This document shows, piece by piece, positions 43,018-54,189 of a stretch of 64,000 nucleotides of DNA. The notes beneath the pieces were generated by a model. It did not search any database, was not told the DNA's origin, and worked only from the letters and a program-made list of their open reading frames with translations. The stretch spans positions 8,990,001-9,054,000 of the forward strand of contig NC_066304.1 of NCBI RefSeq assembly GCF_905404315.1, written 5' to 3'. Position numbers and translations under genes: made by a program. Position 1 is the first letter of the stretch. Each line of letters begins with the position of its first letter. The stretch is from Leptidea sinapis. Its lineage: Eukaryota > Arthropoda > Insecta > Lepidoptera > Pieridae.

Positions 43018-44541
43018 ATAGTTATGCTTTCCAAAATTAAAATTTCCGGTGATAAATCTTCAAAGCAAAACTGGATTAGTAAAGGTCTTAAGCTAAGCTG
43101 TAAAACAAAAAGAAGACTGCGTTATATTTACTACAAACTGAAAACCAAGAGAGACAAAAATAAATACCTAACATATTCAAAACATTTAAAAGACTGTATT
43201 TATAATTCAAAAAGAAATGTCAACATTAAATATATAATAAATAGTAAAAATAAGTGTAAAGCTTCATGGGCTGTAATTGACAATATAATAAGTACTGCAA
43301 ACAAATAAAAGATTAGAGAGAACATTCATATTAAAAATAATTCCGTATGTAACCCCTACAGAATAGCAAATGAATTTAATGATTAATTTATCGAATTGAC
43401 TGATGACGTTTTGACTACAAATGGACATCCACAAGCACCTACCGATCAAAGCTTTTTGCGAACTATTTTCTTAAGACCTATGTTGGAAGTTGAGGTTGGA
43501 AACGAGATTATGTCATTAAAAATACTAACTCCGAAGGGTATGACGAGGTGTGTACAAAGGTTTTGAAGGCAAGTTGTGGTGGTCTATTAACTTTTCTGAC
43601 ATTTTTGGAACGTAGTTCCATACGGCAGGCTTGGAGGGGATAGGGATTTTGCTGCGCGACCGAACTGAAAAAAATGTGATAGTAAAACCGTAAGAAAAAA
43701 ATCCGAGGAAAAAAGTGCGTGGAATAAAACCGTTAAATGAGACGTGCGCAGGCGCGATAGTCGCATACACAAGCGAGTAGTGTATAATACCTAATTGGGC
43801 ACGATTTTTTTTGCAATTTGTGTCGATTCTACATTAGGCGAAGGAACTTCGTTCCTACCTGGTGTCCCACGACACCACATCATTTTTTAATTAACTTATC
43901 TTTCGCCGGTGGTACATTCCCAGATTTTCTTAAACTATCAGTGATAAAGCCTATATTTAAGAAAGGTAATAAGTCTGATATTAGCAATTATCGTCCAATA
44001 ACATTAATCTCAAACTTTTCAAAGGTTTTTGAAAAATGCATTCACAAAAGATTGATGGAATTTTGTCTCAAATTTAATGTAATTAATACTGATCAGTATG
44101 GATTCCAGAAAGAGTAGTCTACGACTCAAGCAATGTTTTCACTACTACAGAATACCTTATCTAATCTCAACAAGAAAAACTGGACTACTGGGCTATTTCT
44201 TGATCTTTCAAAGGCTTTCGACAGTGTATCTCATCCTATATTAATTAAAAAACTTGAAGATCATGGTATAATAGGAACCACCCATGAATATTTAACTTCA
44301 CCTTGCTTACTTACCTTTCTAACAGACCTCAATATGTTATCATCACGAAACTAGATGAATATAACGAGATAAAGTCAACTAAGTCCTCAGGGAAGTGTTC
44401 TTGGCCCGTTTCTATTTCTAATTTATATTAATGACATTATAAACATAACAAGATGTGTCCTCTTTGCAGACGATATTTCCACAGTTGTGGCTTCTGGCAA
44501 AAATGCCTCCGTAAGTGATCATGAAGCTGACATAAACATGA
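43018..44541 (+). pseudogene. LINE family R reverse transcriptase, 5' part (split by a later insertion)
   Basis: Linker region SSKQNWISKGLKLSCKTKRR and KYLTYSKHLKDCIYNSKRNV is followed by an NGHPQAPTDQSFLRTIF block. After a small insert (43605-43880) come LSFAGGTFPDFLKLSVIKPI, FKKGNKSDISNYRPITLISN, INTDQYGFQKE, TGLFLDLSKAFDSVSHPILI (motif A), PQGSVLGPFLFLIYINDI (motif B) and CVLFADDISTVV (catalytic FADD). A stop after QKE and several frameshifts inactivate it. The frame breaks at 44541 within ADINMTMNS and continues at 48712. Endonuclease is missing (5'-truncated). Confidence 0.85.
43605..43880. mobile_element. Small hairpin-ended insertion in LINE family R
   Basis: About 275 bases inserted between LLTFLT and LINLSFAGG of the RT. 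Ends carry GGAACGTAGTTCC (43618) and GGAACTTCGTTCC (43844), each itself a hairpin, followed by GGTGTCCCACGACACC. CATTTT-like sequence is present on both sides. MITE-like, class unknown. Confidence 0.65.
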
Positions 44542-44930
44542 CGATGAATTCATTTTTTTTTTATTTATCAAAATACATATTTTACAAAATGTGAACAAAT
44601 TAGATACATTGTAAAAACCACAGAGGTTTGACCTCAATGCATTATCATAGTTTACGCCTTATTTCAGTTTTTTACAAAATAAATATAATCTTAACATTAA
44701 ATTCTATACCTACATACAATTATTAATATCTATAGATAGTAACTATTGGCTACAAGTACATTAATTACATACTAATAATACCTAATAATAATATAATACA
44801 AGGCATATATACAAAACCTAATAATAATAATAACCTTACCAGTATTTATTTCAACACGAAGCAACCAAAAAACAGATATTTCAAACATTTCCCGGGCATC
44901 CCATGACCACCTTATTAATTACAAACGCGA

Positions 44931-47608
44931 TCAAAGATTACCTAGGAAATATTCCTTTAGTTTTTGTTCAATATTTTTATGGGTCACTGCATTGGACAGA
45001 AATGAGGGTAGTTGATTAATTAGGCGAGGAACAATATAGCTTGTTGTTCTCTCACCGTACAAGTTGTTAGCTCGCTCAGTGAACCGGTGTGAAGTTATCG
45101 CCCGCGTATGTATAGAGTGTTCCATTTTTATGCGTAGATTTTCGTTGAAGAATTCTTGATTAAGTTTTGTCTATTTAAAGAGTTCCTGTATCGGTAATGT
45201 TCTGCAGTGTTTAAATATACCTAGTTCATTGTTTTCATATTTTTGCTTGATAGAACCTGAGACAATTGTTTTTAAAATTTTTAGTTGTAGTTTATATATA
45301 TTATTAAGAAAGGTATTGTAAGTACGACCATAACTACTGAGACCGTATTGTATATAAGTTTGTGCGAAGCTGTTATATAACATTAATTTTATTTTGAAAG
45401 GAACACGATGACTTAAGATAGTTATATTTGCGAGAAATTGCCTTAACTTGTTACATACACGATCGATGTGTTGACTCCAGTTAAATTTACAGTCAATAGT
45501 TAGCCCGAGATAGGTATAGTTATCAATTAATTCGATAATAGGACAGCTACAAGCATGATGACTAGGCCCGTGTAAACAGTTGTGGTTTTGAGCTATAACA
45601 TTTTTTAGCTGTGTATATTTTAAATGTGGTGATCTGATGTGGATTACTTTTGTTTTATTTGCATTCAATACTAGGCCTGCATCTTCGCACCACTTGGTCA
45701 ACGTGTTGAAGTCTGTTTGTAATTGATCACAGATCTTGTTGGGATCTCGGTCTGCAAACAGAAGGCAAGTATCGTCTGCGAACTGATAACGCGTGCAGTG
45801 TTGAATACAGTTACTCATATCGTTAACATATGTTAAAAAGTGTAAAGGACCTAGGACAGATCCCTGCGCTGTGCCTTCGTTAGCTGTAACAGTGTCACTG
45901 TTGGTATTGCAAATTTTTACAGTATAAGTGCGATTTCTAAGATAGTCCGCACACCAGGTGAGCAAAGGTCCACGTATACCCAACATATCTAACTTTTTTT
46001 GCAGCTGGGCATGATTCAGGGTGTCAAAAGCTCGCGAGAAGTCAATGAACAGTGCTAATACATGTTTTTTTTCATTTAGATATCCATTGACTTCGTCGGT
46101 AAATTTAGAAAGAAGGTTGGTTGTTCCTTTTCCTTTTTGGAACCCATATTGATTTTCGTAAATGATATCATTCTTCCTATAAAATGCATGGATTTGATCA
46201 CAAACAAACTTTTCTACTATTTTGTCTATCGATGACAGAAGGGTAATGGGTCGATAGTTAGAAAAGTCATTACGTTTACCCTTCTTAAAAATCGGTCTTA
46301 CACAGCCTCTTTTGAAGCTATCTGGATAAACGCCGCATTTTATACTACTATTAATTAAATTAGCTATGGCAACGGATATTTGTTCACTAAACATTTTGAT
46401 GTAACTTACTTTAATGCCATCAGCTCCTGGTGCTTTGCTGGAATCAAGATCCTTAATAATCTTTGTAATTTTGTCACTGGACCCTTTCTGAAATAAGATA
46501 CTGGAGTTTACAGGTTTGACGTATAAATTAGTATTCAGTAACTTATGGCTACAGTTCGGAATGATAGATTTGACTGCATCTCTAAAACCTTTAGCAAAGT
46601 TATCAGCTATAGCTTTGTAAGTAAGTCCCTGTGGTTCAAACGCTTTTAAAATATCTTCGTCAATAGACAATGTTACACGACCTAACATCTCATTAATTAT
46701 TTTATAGATTTTTTTATATTATTAAAATTGGTCTGGATTTGGGTAGTGTAATATAAGTTTCTTTTATGTTCTAAAATTTTGTGTACTTTAATGCGTGATT
46801 TATTGTAGTCTAATCTTATTTTAGCGTCATTGGGATTTTTTTTCCATAAGTTAAACAGTTTATCTCGGTCATTACATTAACGTTAACGTTATTGTCCATC
46901 CATGGCACCCGAAACTGTCGATTTTTTCTACATTTAAGGGTGTAACTTTTGCTTGACTCATCGCATGCTTTTCTAAAGGAGTTTCTAATAAAATCATAAA
47001 TTTGGATTGGAGAATTTATATGATTTGTTTGAGTCCAGTCAATCTTCTCTAATTCATTATATAAAATATTATAATCAACATATGTTTTAGATACAACCTG
47101 TATACGCTTCGATGCAGCGTCGTTCACTCAGCCAAATATAATAGCTCGGTGATCTGCCAGTACTAGATCAATGGCCGCCGAGTGAGGTTCTAGTGTGGGG
47201 AGACGCGCAAACACGTGATCAATACAGGATTTAGTTACGAAATTATTTCTCATCTCAATTCTAGTGTAATCCGTGATTCCACACACTAACCCGCACTCAC
47301 TTAGCGTTTCCAGATATGATTCTGTGTATGAAGAATTGCTTTTTAGGTCAATGTTTGTATCATCCATGAGGAGAATATTATGTTTGTGATCAAAATTTGT
47401 GATATACTTGCGTAATTCCTTTATGAAAATCTTTATCATATCTAGTGGGTAGAAACAATTATGAATTACTTGTAACAGTTGAGCAGTTTTTAATAATAGA
47501 TCTTATATTTATATGTAAGCATGAGAAGCGTAAATTGTTACGTGTAGGTAAATATGAAAAGAAATGATCTATTGATTTACAATCATAGATTTCATTAACT
47601 TTAGACAT
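44931..47608 (-). pseudogene. LINE family N ORF2: truncated endonuclease and reverse transcriptase
   Basis: ATG at 47608 gives MSKVNEIYDCKSIDHFFSYL and LRFSCLHINIRSII, then about 100 residues of the endonuclease are missing. The rest continues with HNILLMDDTNIDLKSN, SCIDHVFARL and DLVLADHRAIIFG. A TGA (47125-47127) follows, then RVPWMDNNVNV and a frameshift. From 46688 the RT frame is long: DLDSSKAPGADGIKVSYIKM, FSNYRPITLLSSIDKIVEKF, VLALFIDFSRAFDTLNHAQL (motif A), EGTAQGSVLGPL (motif B) and YQFADDTCLLF (catalytic FADD). After one TAG at 45171-45173 the same frame runs on to 44931 (NNLYGERTTSYIVPRLINQL). With the endonuclease deletion and the stops it cannot be autonomous. Confidence 0.88.
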
Positions 47609-47672
47609 ATTATTTCACTTTATAACTATGTATATATTATAAATAGCATAAGGTAAATTTTTTCCTTACATT

Positions 47673-48631
47673 TTACTGACCTTCCTTCGCAACTAAGTCA
47701 ATATCTTTTAGGCATCGGATGTAGTAAATTTTGCTGTTGTTTGTTTTTCTGACACATACTTTCCCGTCCTTACACCATATGAATTGAAATGAGTTGCGTA
47801 ATTTTTGTTTAGTGTTATAAAGAAGGGTTTTGGTGTATTTAGTTAAAGCCTCTCTCATGATTAAACGATTCTCGGCCTTCTCTTTCTCCACGTTCGGTAG
47901 GTAACACGTTTCCTACAGAAACACTTATGACCTTATTAGATGAAATCCAATTATTTCGTGCAATTTTAGGATCGTACACGATTTATCTTTGCTGTTTGAC
48001 ATTCGATGGACCGACTGTATTTCATTTTTGTCCAAGTCGAGTTTCAAGGCTATTGTGGTCAGCAAGGTATCAAGTTCATGTGGTAGAACCTCCGGCAGGC
48101 CAGTAATTTCGATCGATGTGGATAAAGCATTTTGCTCCGTGTGTCTCAATCCCTGCTCCAAAACAGCAACTCGCAATTCCAAATTCTTATTTTTGTTTTG
48201 AAGGTCTTGATTTTTCCATCTTGGTTGTTAATCGACTTCTCCATTGTGGTGATTTGATCACTTAAAAACTCCAGAGATGATTGCAAGTTGCTGATCGCTT
48301 CCTTAAATGTTTTTTTTATTTCACGGCTAATGTCGTTGATCAGCTTCTTCGTATCTATCATAGGTTTCGTATGGATGGTATGCCCCGTATCTGACTCCTC
48401 GTCCGCGTCGTCATCCGGAATTAAGAATGAAGACCTACGGGTCATATTCTGTTGGCAGTCTTCGCAGCTCCACTCAATGCCTGTAGAGTGCCGCAGCGTG
48501 TTAATTTGTTTGTTGGATAACTTGCAGCAAGTTAGGATCAGCGTGCACCACTTTATTACACCTGCTACATTTCAAGCCAGGAGATTTTTTGTAATATTTC
48601 GATTACACGTTGTACATTTTTTTAACACCAT
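47673..48631 (-). pseudogene. LINE family N ORF1: PHD finger, coiled coil, Baculo_FP-like domain
   Basis: ATG at 48631: MVLKKCTTCNRNITKNL, frameshift, KCSRCNKVVHA, frameshift, TCCKLSNKQINTLRHSTGIE and WSCEDCQQN. Together these make a C4HC3 PHD finger. Next come an acidic stretch (PDDDADEESDTGH) and a coiled coil (NDISREIKKTFKEAISNLQS, LEFLSDQITTMEKSINNQDG). After another shift near 48190 come ELRVAVLEQGLRHTEQNALS and IEITGLPEVLPHELDTLL. The frame 47891-47673 gives REALTKYTKTLLYNTKQKLR, FQFIWCKDGKVCVRKTNNSK and IYYIRCLKDIDL, the Baculo_FP-type C-terminus. ORF1 proteins bind LINE RNA. PHD fingers usually read histone tails, so the ORF1 might contact chromatin, but that is only a guess. Confidence 0.82.
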
Positions 48632-48711
48632 ATTGCTAAACTTTGTAGGTAACTAGGTAAATAAATTAAGTTGTCAACCGTACACAACGAGCGCTCGGCG
48701 CAAACTGATTA

Positions 48712-49711
48712 GTCAATGGAAAACCAATAAGTCAATGGATTAGACATAATAACCTTAAAATAAATCTGGCAAAGACAAATTATGTTCAATTTAACGCAAC
48801 TAAACGCGAAAACCCAATTCTAAATGTTAATTAAAATACCACCACTGTTTTTGTTTAACAAAGTTTTTGGGATTGCTCCTGGACACCATTAGATGGGAAT
48901 CATATTTCTAACGTTTGTAACAAGATCAACAAATGCGTATATGCTCTTCGGCAAATAAAAAAAGTTACTTGTTTACAAACAAAATTATTAGCTTATCACG
49001 CTTACGTTGAATCTGTTTTATGTAACGGACTGTTCTTGTGGGGTAATTGTACAAATATTTCTAGGGTTTTTATATCGCAAAAAAAATGTGTGAGAGCAAT
49101 TTCCAACGTGCCACGTGATGAAATTTGCAGACCTCTGTTTGGAAAACTTGGACTATTACCACTTGCCTGTCTTTATATCTATGACCTGTGTGTATTTGTG
49201 AAATTCAATAGTGATTTATTCAAGAATGTTTGTGACACTATCTCTCAAAGAAACCGCCGGGATCCAAATAGACTAATTTTCGACGAAATCCCACTGACCT
49301 TGCAGTATGACAAAAGTTGTCTTGCTATGAGTGTCATAATATACATCACATATAATACAATAAACTGTCCATGAATTTCTGGACGCGAGTAATGTGATAA
49401 CATAAAATGTGAAACTTTTTGTTAATTATTTATTAGACAATATTTTTTTATTATCATGTTAGTCTGTTATTATTATGTGAGTCTGTAATTCTGTATTATT
49501 TTTTATTATTATTATAATAAATATTTATTGTTTCTGACATGTAGACAAATATCATCTAATCTTGTTATCTGTTATTTACCTTATACTATTTACTGTATTA
49601 AATTAATTTGCATGCCTAGTTAAGCCTGGTGCAACGAGTGAACTGTAAGATTATACCATCGTAACATACCATGTTTATACGCAAATAAAGATTTTGATTG
49701 ATTGATTGATA
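48712..49711 (+). pseudogene. LINE family R reverse transcriptase, 3' part and tail
   Basis: Continues from 44541: QWIRHNNLKINLAKTNYVQF, FWDCSWTPLDGNHISNVCN, YALRQIKKVTCLQTKLLAYH, AYVESVLCNGLFLWGNCTNI and QKKCVRAISNVPRDEICRPL, then LACLYIYDLCVFVKFN. The last open frame runs 49036-49374. The 3' UTR ends in a (TTGA)n tail at 49690-49711. The short-repeat tail suggests a CR1-like 3' end. Confidence 0.85.
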
Positions 49712-51590
49712 CCTAAATGCCTTAAGGACGCGTTCTCAAAACAGAGAGATATTAAATCGCACCACTACACTGACACCGCTCAAACACATATACGTACTTA
49801 AAGTTAATTGCGGGAATAAAATGAATTTGACGGGATAATAGAAGACATACGTTTTATTTATGTAATAGCTTATATCTTATGATTACAATATCTATTGAAA
49901 TAACTCTTCGTGACATAATATGGTGGTAATAATTGTTTAAGGGTGTAGTAGAGCTTGTGGAGATTGCATCCACATAAGTTGGCAACCCAGTATTGTTTGG
50001 AGTGCCAACTGATCACATAAGAGAGAGGGAGATAGATATAGACAACACTTGACAACAAAGGACGCGAGTCGCGAAGAGAGACGCTAACTTATTACCCGCG
50101 AGTAAATATGTGTATTTTTTGTGTTTTCTTATGCTCTGGACGTGGCTTCTCCCCTAAAGACATCCCCATAAACATTAAAGTGGGGATAACAAAAATATTG
50201 GAGACTTACCTTTTGAGGTATCGTTGGATAGTAAAATCAAAGTAAATATATACAATTAACAAAAAATTCTTTGTCGGATATAATTAACATATTTTTTTTA
50301 AGGTATGGTTGCAACTCTTAGGTTATATAGGGAATTAATAATTAATTTAGCATGTGGGATATTGTTAAATAATTCTTTTAAAATAAAATTTAAGCTTATG
50401 AATGAATTCTAATTTTGACGCTGTAAATGACACCCATGAAGAATAGTTCGGAAATTTCATAGGCGCCATCTTGGATTTCGATTTTGATCCGATATTCGTT
50501 ATTGTTGACCCCGAAAACATGAAAATTACACCCACTAAGAAAAGATACCAATTTCGTAGGCGCCATCTTTGATTTCGATTAGTCCTTATATATTTAGAGA
50601 TGAACTTATAAAACTCTAATTCTTAAAAAAATACATAATTTTTAGGAAAATCTGATATTGTCAAGTTGCCACTGCGTACAAATTACGTAAAGTATCAAAG
50701 ACAGTATTGTGGAGGTTATAAAAATATTTATGTTCGTACAGCGATCTTTCCGAGCACGAAACCGACACAGTGTCCACTCACGACGGCAGCCGAGCGCGGA
50801 CTGTCGCTGTTTCGATAGATTTTTCTATGCAATGCTCTAAAACTCATGCTATCAGAAAAATATATGTATTTAAGACTCGTTTTTATTTTTTTTTGAGATA
50901 ATTTATAACATAGTCATTAATTTTTTCCCGTGATTTAAAAAAAAAATATCTGCTTTTCTTAAAGCTCTTCAACAAGCTTAACAAATAGGAACTTAGAAGC
51001 AACAGGAAATACGTATTTGAACTAAACTTAAAATAGCTGTTTGAATAACAAATAACAAAATAAATTTAATGTGTACCTAAGCCAAGCCAATGAAGGACAA
51101 AGTTTTCAAAGATTTTTTTGTTCAAAAACATCACGGGTGCATTGGTTTTGTTTTACAAATCATTAAAAAATATTTTTTAACTTAAGCTTAAATAAACATT
51201 AAAAGTTTCATGTTACTGTTACTAGCTGATGAGGAGTTCCCGCACGAGGAGACAGACCTAACTGCAGTTCATGGTGAAGATCATGTTTGATCATAATAGA
51301 AGTCTCGTTCCAGCTTTTGGCGAGTCAACAGCTCCTGAAGATGTAGAGCGAAAGACGTGTCGAAGTGATTTTTGTGAAGATTTTCAGAATTAACACCAAA
51401 TCCTTATTTTTAAAACAAAAATATACACATTGGTACAAAATTTCGTGACCGTGCTACTAATCGTTGAAGATAATCCTGGCTGCAGCGTCAAATTATATAT
51501 AATATCATATTATTGTATTGTAACCGAAAATATTGTTGTATTGTGTGTGTACAAAGCTTTAGCTCAATCAGAAATCCGGAAGTGTTATAT
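49712..51590. other. Non-coding stretch; possible solo LTR and repeat pieces
   Basis: At 49800-50060, read on the minus strand, a segment begins TGTTGTCAAGTGTTGTC and contains AATAAA near its end. It could be a solo LTR, but no coding partner, primer-binding site or target duplication is seen. At 50440-50590 two degenerate units share AGGCGCCATCTTGGATTTCG-like sequence, resembling 51830-52020. Nothing else is recognised. Confidence 0.35.
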
Positions 51591-51593
51591 CAA

Positions 51594-51800
51594 ATCAAAT
51601 CAAAATCACTTTATTTATGTAGAAAAATTTCAGGAAAATAACACTTATTAATGTGAAAAACTTATTTTTCTTATTGAATCTACCGCCACTTCGTAAAGGG
51701 TTGAGCTAATGAGAAGAAGTGCCAAGAATCTTATTGTCACTCTTTAAATTAAACTTTTACATTTTTATTGTTTTACAAATTATTTCAATTACAATATGTA
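51594..51800 (-). repeat. LINE 3'-end fragment, family T1
   Basis: Minus-sense copy: AAATCAAATCAAAATCACTT tail, TCTTATTGAATCTACCGCCA, GGGTTGAGCTAATGAGAAG and ATTTCAATTACAATATGT. Near full length for this fragment class. Confidence 0.65.
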
Positions 51801-51829
51801 ATGTGGATTTAAAACATGATGACAAACTG

Positions 51830-52020
51830 GATTTAAAAAATGATACCAAAGTCGTTCTCTGCACTCTCGAGAACCTCGGATTCGATATCCTAAATTTGCG
51901 CGGCGGCCATCTCGGTTTTCAAAAATGATCCCAAATTCGTTCTCTGCACTCTCGAGAAGCTCTGATTCGACGTCCACATTGTTGAAATCATAATTTTGCG
52001 CGGCGGCCACCTTGGATTTC
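51830..52020 (+). repeat. Two degenerate ~105-bp tandem units
   Basis: GTTCTCTGCACTCTCGAGAA occurs at about 51855 and 51939. GCGCGGCGGCCA follows each (51898 and 51999). The wider blocks differ by about 30%. A related GGCGCCATCTTGGATTT block is at 50460-50590. Source unknown. Confidence 0.65.
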
Positions 52021-52322
52021 TTAAATTATCCCGATACACGGCTAGTAGGGAAGATGTTCTACTTACTAACGGCCGCGCGCTAAATAGAGGTTCTTTCCTC
52101 GTCATCAGAAGTGGGATACGTACTGATCAACTGCGACCAACCAACATCCAGCAGAAGGGACCGTTGGTAGATAACAATACGCCATTGAAAGGAGGGTCAC
52201 AAGGACTGCAAGCATACCCATATTATGGAAATCAGGATACCAAGTCATTTCTTGATGAAAATGATGGAGACGATGCAGAAAATTTCGGTGCACTTCAACG
52301 AGAACTCTACGAGAACCTATGA
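51996..52322 (+). other. Unrecognised 108-codon ORF
   Basis: The frame contains LTNGRALNRGSFLVIRSGIR, QKGPLVDNNTPLKGGSQGLQ and an acidic C-terminal region (SFLDENDGDDAENFGALQRE). It is less biased than most chance frames nearby but starts within a tandem repeat. I find no domain. A splice acceptor-like CGGCTAG precedes part of it. Probably repeat-derived, possibly an exon. Confidence 0.3.
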
Positions 52323-52890
52323 GAATCTCCAAGAACTCTACGGGAACCACTGAGAACCCTCAGTTATAATTATAGCATTTGTATTTATGTAACAACCAAT
52401 GAGTGATCTTCAGCAAGATAGCAATTGTGATGTCAACAGTAATGACGTCACACCTTTTAAAAACAATACAGAGGTTCTTTTCTCGTCATATATGATATTT
52501 AGTTATTTTATATGTAGTAATTTGTATAATAATTAATATACATTGTTAATAAATTAAGTACTTAGTTATAAATTTAGTTTGGGGAGCTATAGATTTTTAT
52601 AAAGTATGTACTTATTGAGTAAGTAAGTACAATTACAACACTTGCAGTGTAACCGTTTTATTTCCTGAAAAAATAAATAAAACTACCCAACTTATATACG
52701 TTATTGCGATAATGTAATATGTTTTATTGTAATTAAAATAATATCACGAATACCTACATGAATTAATAAAAAATTAGCAACAATTATTAAATGCCTATAA
52801 TGTTTATCAATCCAAATCCGGGCGAGATTGCTCCAAGTCACTCGTGACACACCTGCTACGACGGCTGTCGACGAAGTGTCCGGGAAGCTC
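52323..52890. other. Non-coding; 3' flank of XPA
   Basis: Lies downstream of the XPA stop on its coding strand. AATAAA on the minus strand at 52723-52728 is a plausible polyadenylation signal, 166 bases after the stop codon. Otherwise AT-rich. Confidence 0.5.
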
Positions 52891-52893
52891 TCG

Positions 52894-53326
52894 TCACATC
52901 TTCTCGTAGGTCTGCACGTAGCCGCAGGCGCAGGCGCGGCAGTAGAGGTCGCGCTCGGCGTCGTGCGTCTCCTCGCCCAGCGCGTGCTCGTGCGCGCGCG
53001 TGCTGCGGTCGTAGAGCGCCGAGCGCACGTCCATGCGCAGCGCGCGCAGGCGGCGCCGCGCGGCCGTGTCGCCGGCTCGCTCGCTGCGCCGGCGCCGCGC
53101 CTCGCGCTCCTCCTCGAGCGCCTCCCGCGAGCCCCACACGTCGAGCGCGCGCCGCTCCACCTGCGCGCGCAGGTACAGCCGCATGTCGGCGAAGCGCGCG
53201 CGGTGCGGGTTCCGACGCCGCACGCAGCGCAACGCCGGCGGCCGCGAGTCCAGGTCGCAGTCCTTCAGCAGGAACTCCGTCTTGGCCTCCGTGCGGGTCA
53301 TCAGGGAGTGCCGATCGTCGTCGTCT
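52894..53326 (-). CDS. XPA: XPA DNA-repair protein, terminal coding exon
   Basis: Minus strand, 143 codons plus TGA (52894-52896). The acceptor ...GTTCGAACAG is at 53327-53328, and the exon begins with the last base of the Arg codon shared with the previous exon. The protein reads DDDDRHSLMTRTEAKTEFLL, KDCDLDSRPPALRCVRR, NPHRARFADMRLYLRAQVER, RALDVWGSREALEEEREARR, then an Arg-rich helix and a C-terminus CRACACGYVQTYEKM. The order KTEAK...LLKDCDL...NPH...MRLYL...VWGS is diagnostic of XPA, which recognises damaged DNA during nucleotide-excision repair. The exon is strikingly GC- and Arg-rich compared with its surroundings. Confidence 0.97.
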
Positions 53327-53419
53327 CTGTTCGAACAGATAATTGTCACTTTTCAAACTTCATCTTAGTCCTTTGCCGACTCCCACATAATTAGCTTCGA
53401 ACCCACCGTATCAGTTGGA

Positions 53420-54000
53420 GATACGTTGATGGAACTCGACAGGCTCAGCAATATATCAAAGTCAACAGTGCAGAAGGCATTACTGAAGTCGAGTAGTTTA
53501 AGTGAGGTATGGCTTATCCGTGCCACGTCGAATATCATTGGTCATTTTAATAAGCGCAGTAGTCGTACTATATTTTTTATGGAATAGGAAGACAAACGAG
53601 CGTACGGGTCACCTGTTTTTAAGTGATCACCGCCGCCCACAATCTCTTGCAACACCAGAGGAATCACAGGAGCGTTGGCGGCCTTTAAGGAAGATGTTGT
53701 ACGCGCTTACGCGTACTATGTCCTGGACGAAAATCTGATTGGATAGGATTAAGAACACTGTGCTTATTAATAAATATGGAGAATTGTTGGTGGACTAAGC
53801 GTTCAAGCACCATGGAAAGATATTATGTTAGTATAAATATGGGGCGATAGTCAGAAAAATTATGATGGTTTAGAAATATTTGTTGGAATTAGATAAGCGT
53901 CTTTCCGGCTACAGGAAATTGGCCCGAAGTTATGGAAATAATAAGAATAAGAGAGATTATAGGAACTAAGATATCTATGATAGGAAGGATCATATTACGA
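53420..54000 (-). pseudogene. LINE RT fragment interrupted by a family D tail
   Basis: On the minus strand, HNFSDYRPIFIL, LERLVHQQFSIFINKHSVLN and PIQSDFRPGHST lie before the insert, and STTTALIKMTNDIRRG with a motif A-like LLLDFSNAFCTVDFDILL after it, in shifted frames. The two parts meet at the insertion of 53572-53711. 5'-truncated and dead. Confidence 0.75.
53564..53719 (-). mobile_element. Family D LINE tail with 8-bp target duplication
   Basis: The 140-base tail (53572-53711, from TATTTTTTATGGAATAGG to the CGCGCTTACG end) is flanked by CGTACTAT at 53564-53571 and 53712-53719. Removing it restores the GHSTTTAL reading of the host RT. This is direct evidence that short family D tails are true retrotransposition products, not an independent SINE. 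Confidence 0.9.
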
Positions 54001-54175
54001 CTATTGCAATCACTACCAACGGCCTTAGATGTTAGAGATACACTATGAAAGTCTATATGAATGGCAGAATATCTCCTGGAGCTCCTTTCTATAAGGGGTA
54101 TACCACAAGGGTCTATCTTGAGCCGTTCCTCTTCCTTATCTACTTAAATAATTTACCTAATCTCTAATGTTTATT
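54000..54175 (+). pseudogene. LINE family K RT motif B fragment
   Basis: Frameshifted remnant encoding KVYMNGRISPGAP, then IPQGSIL and PFLFLIYLNNLPNL, matching motif B of the 17.6-kb copy. No other part is present. Confidence 0.7.
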
Positions 54176-54189
54176 GACAAATAAACTTT

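Larger units (their letters stand above)
44542..48705 (-). mobile_element. LINE family N (PHD/Baculo_FP ORF1 plus ORF2), inserted in LINE family R
   Basis: Minus-strand element of about 4.1 kb with ORF1 (48631-47673), ORF2 (47608-44931) and a 3' end in T10 on the + strand (44543-44555). It separates the two parts of family R, whose reading NMTMNS...QWIRHNNLKIN joins across it. No clean target duplication is visible. The right flank has a repeated GTCAATGGA. It is the only copy of this family in the window. The ORF1 split at 32-36 kb belongs to a relative. Confidence 0.85.

Noticed and set aside
47673..48631. Endogenous baculovirus integration
   Set aside because: The FP-like domain is joined to a PHD finger and followed by a LINE ORF2, so it belongs to a retroelement.
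52828..53394. Long plus-strand and alternative minus frames over the XPA exon
   Set aside because: They are shadow frames of the GC-rich exon. Only the minus frame 53326-52894 has XPA motifs and matching splice sites.
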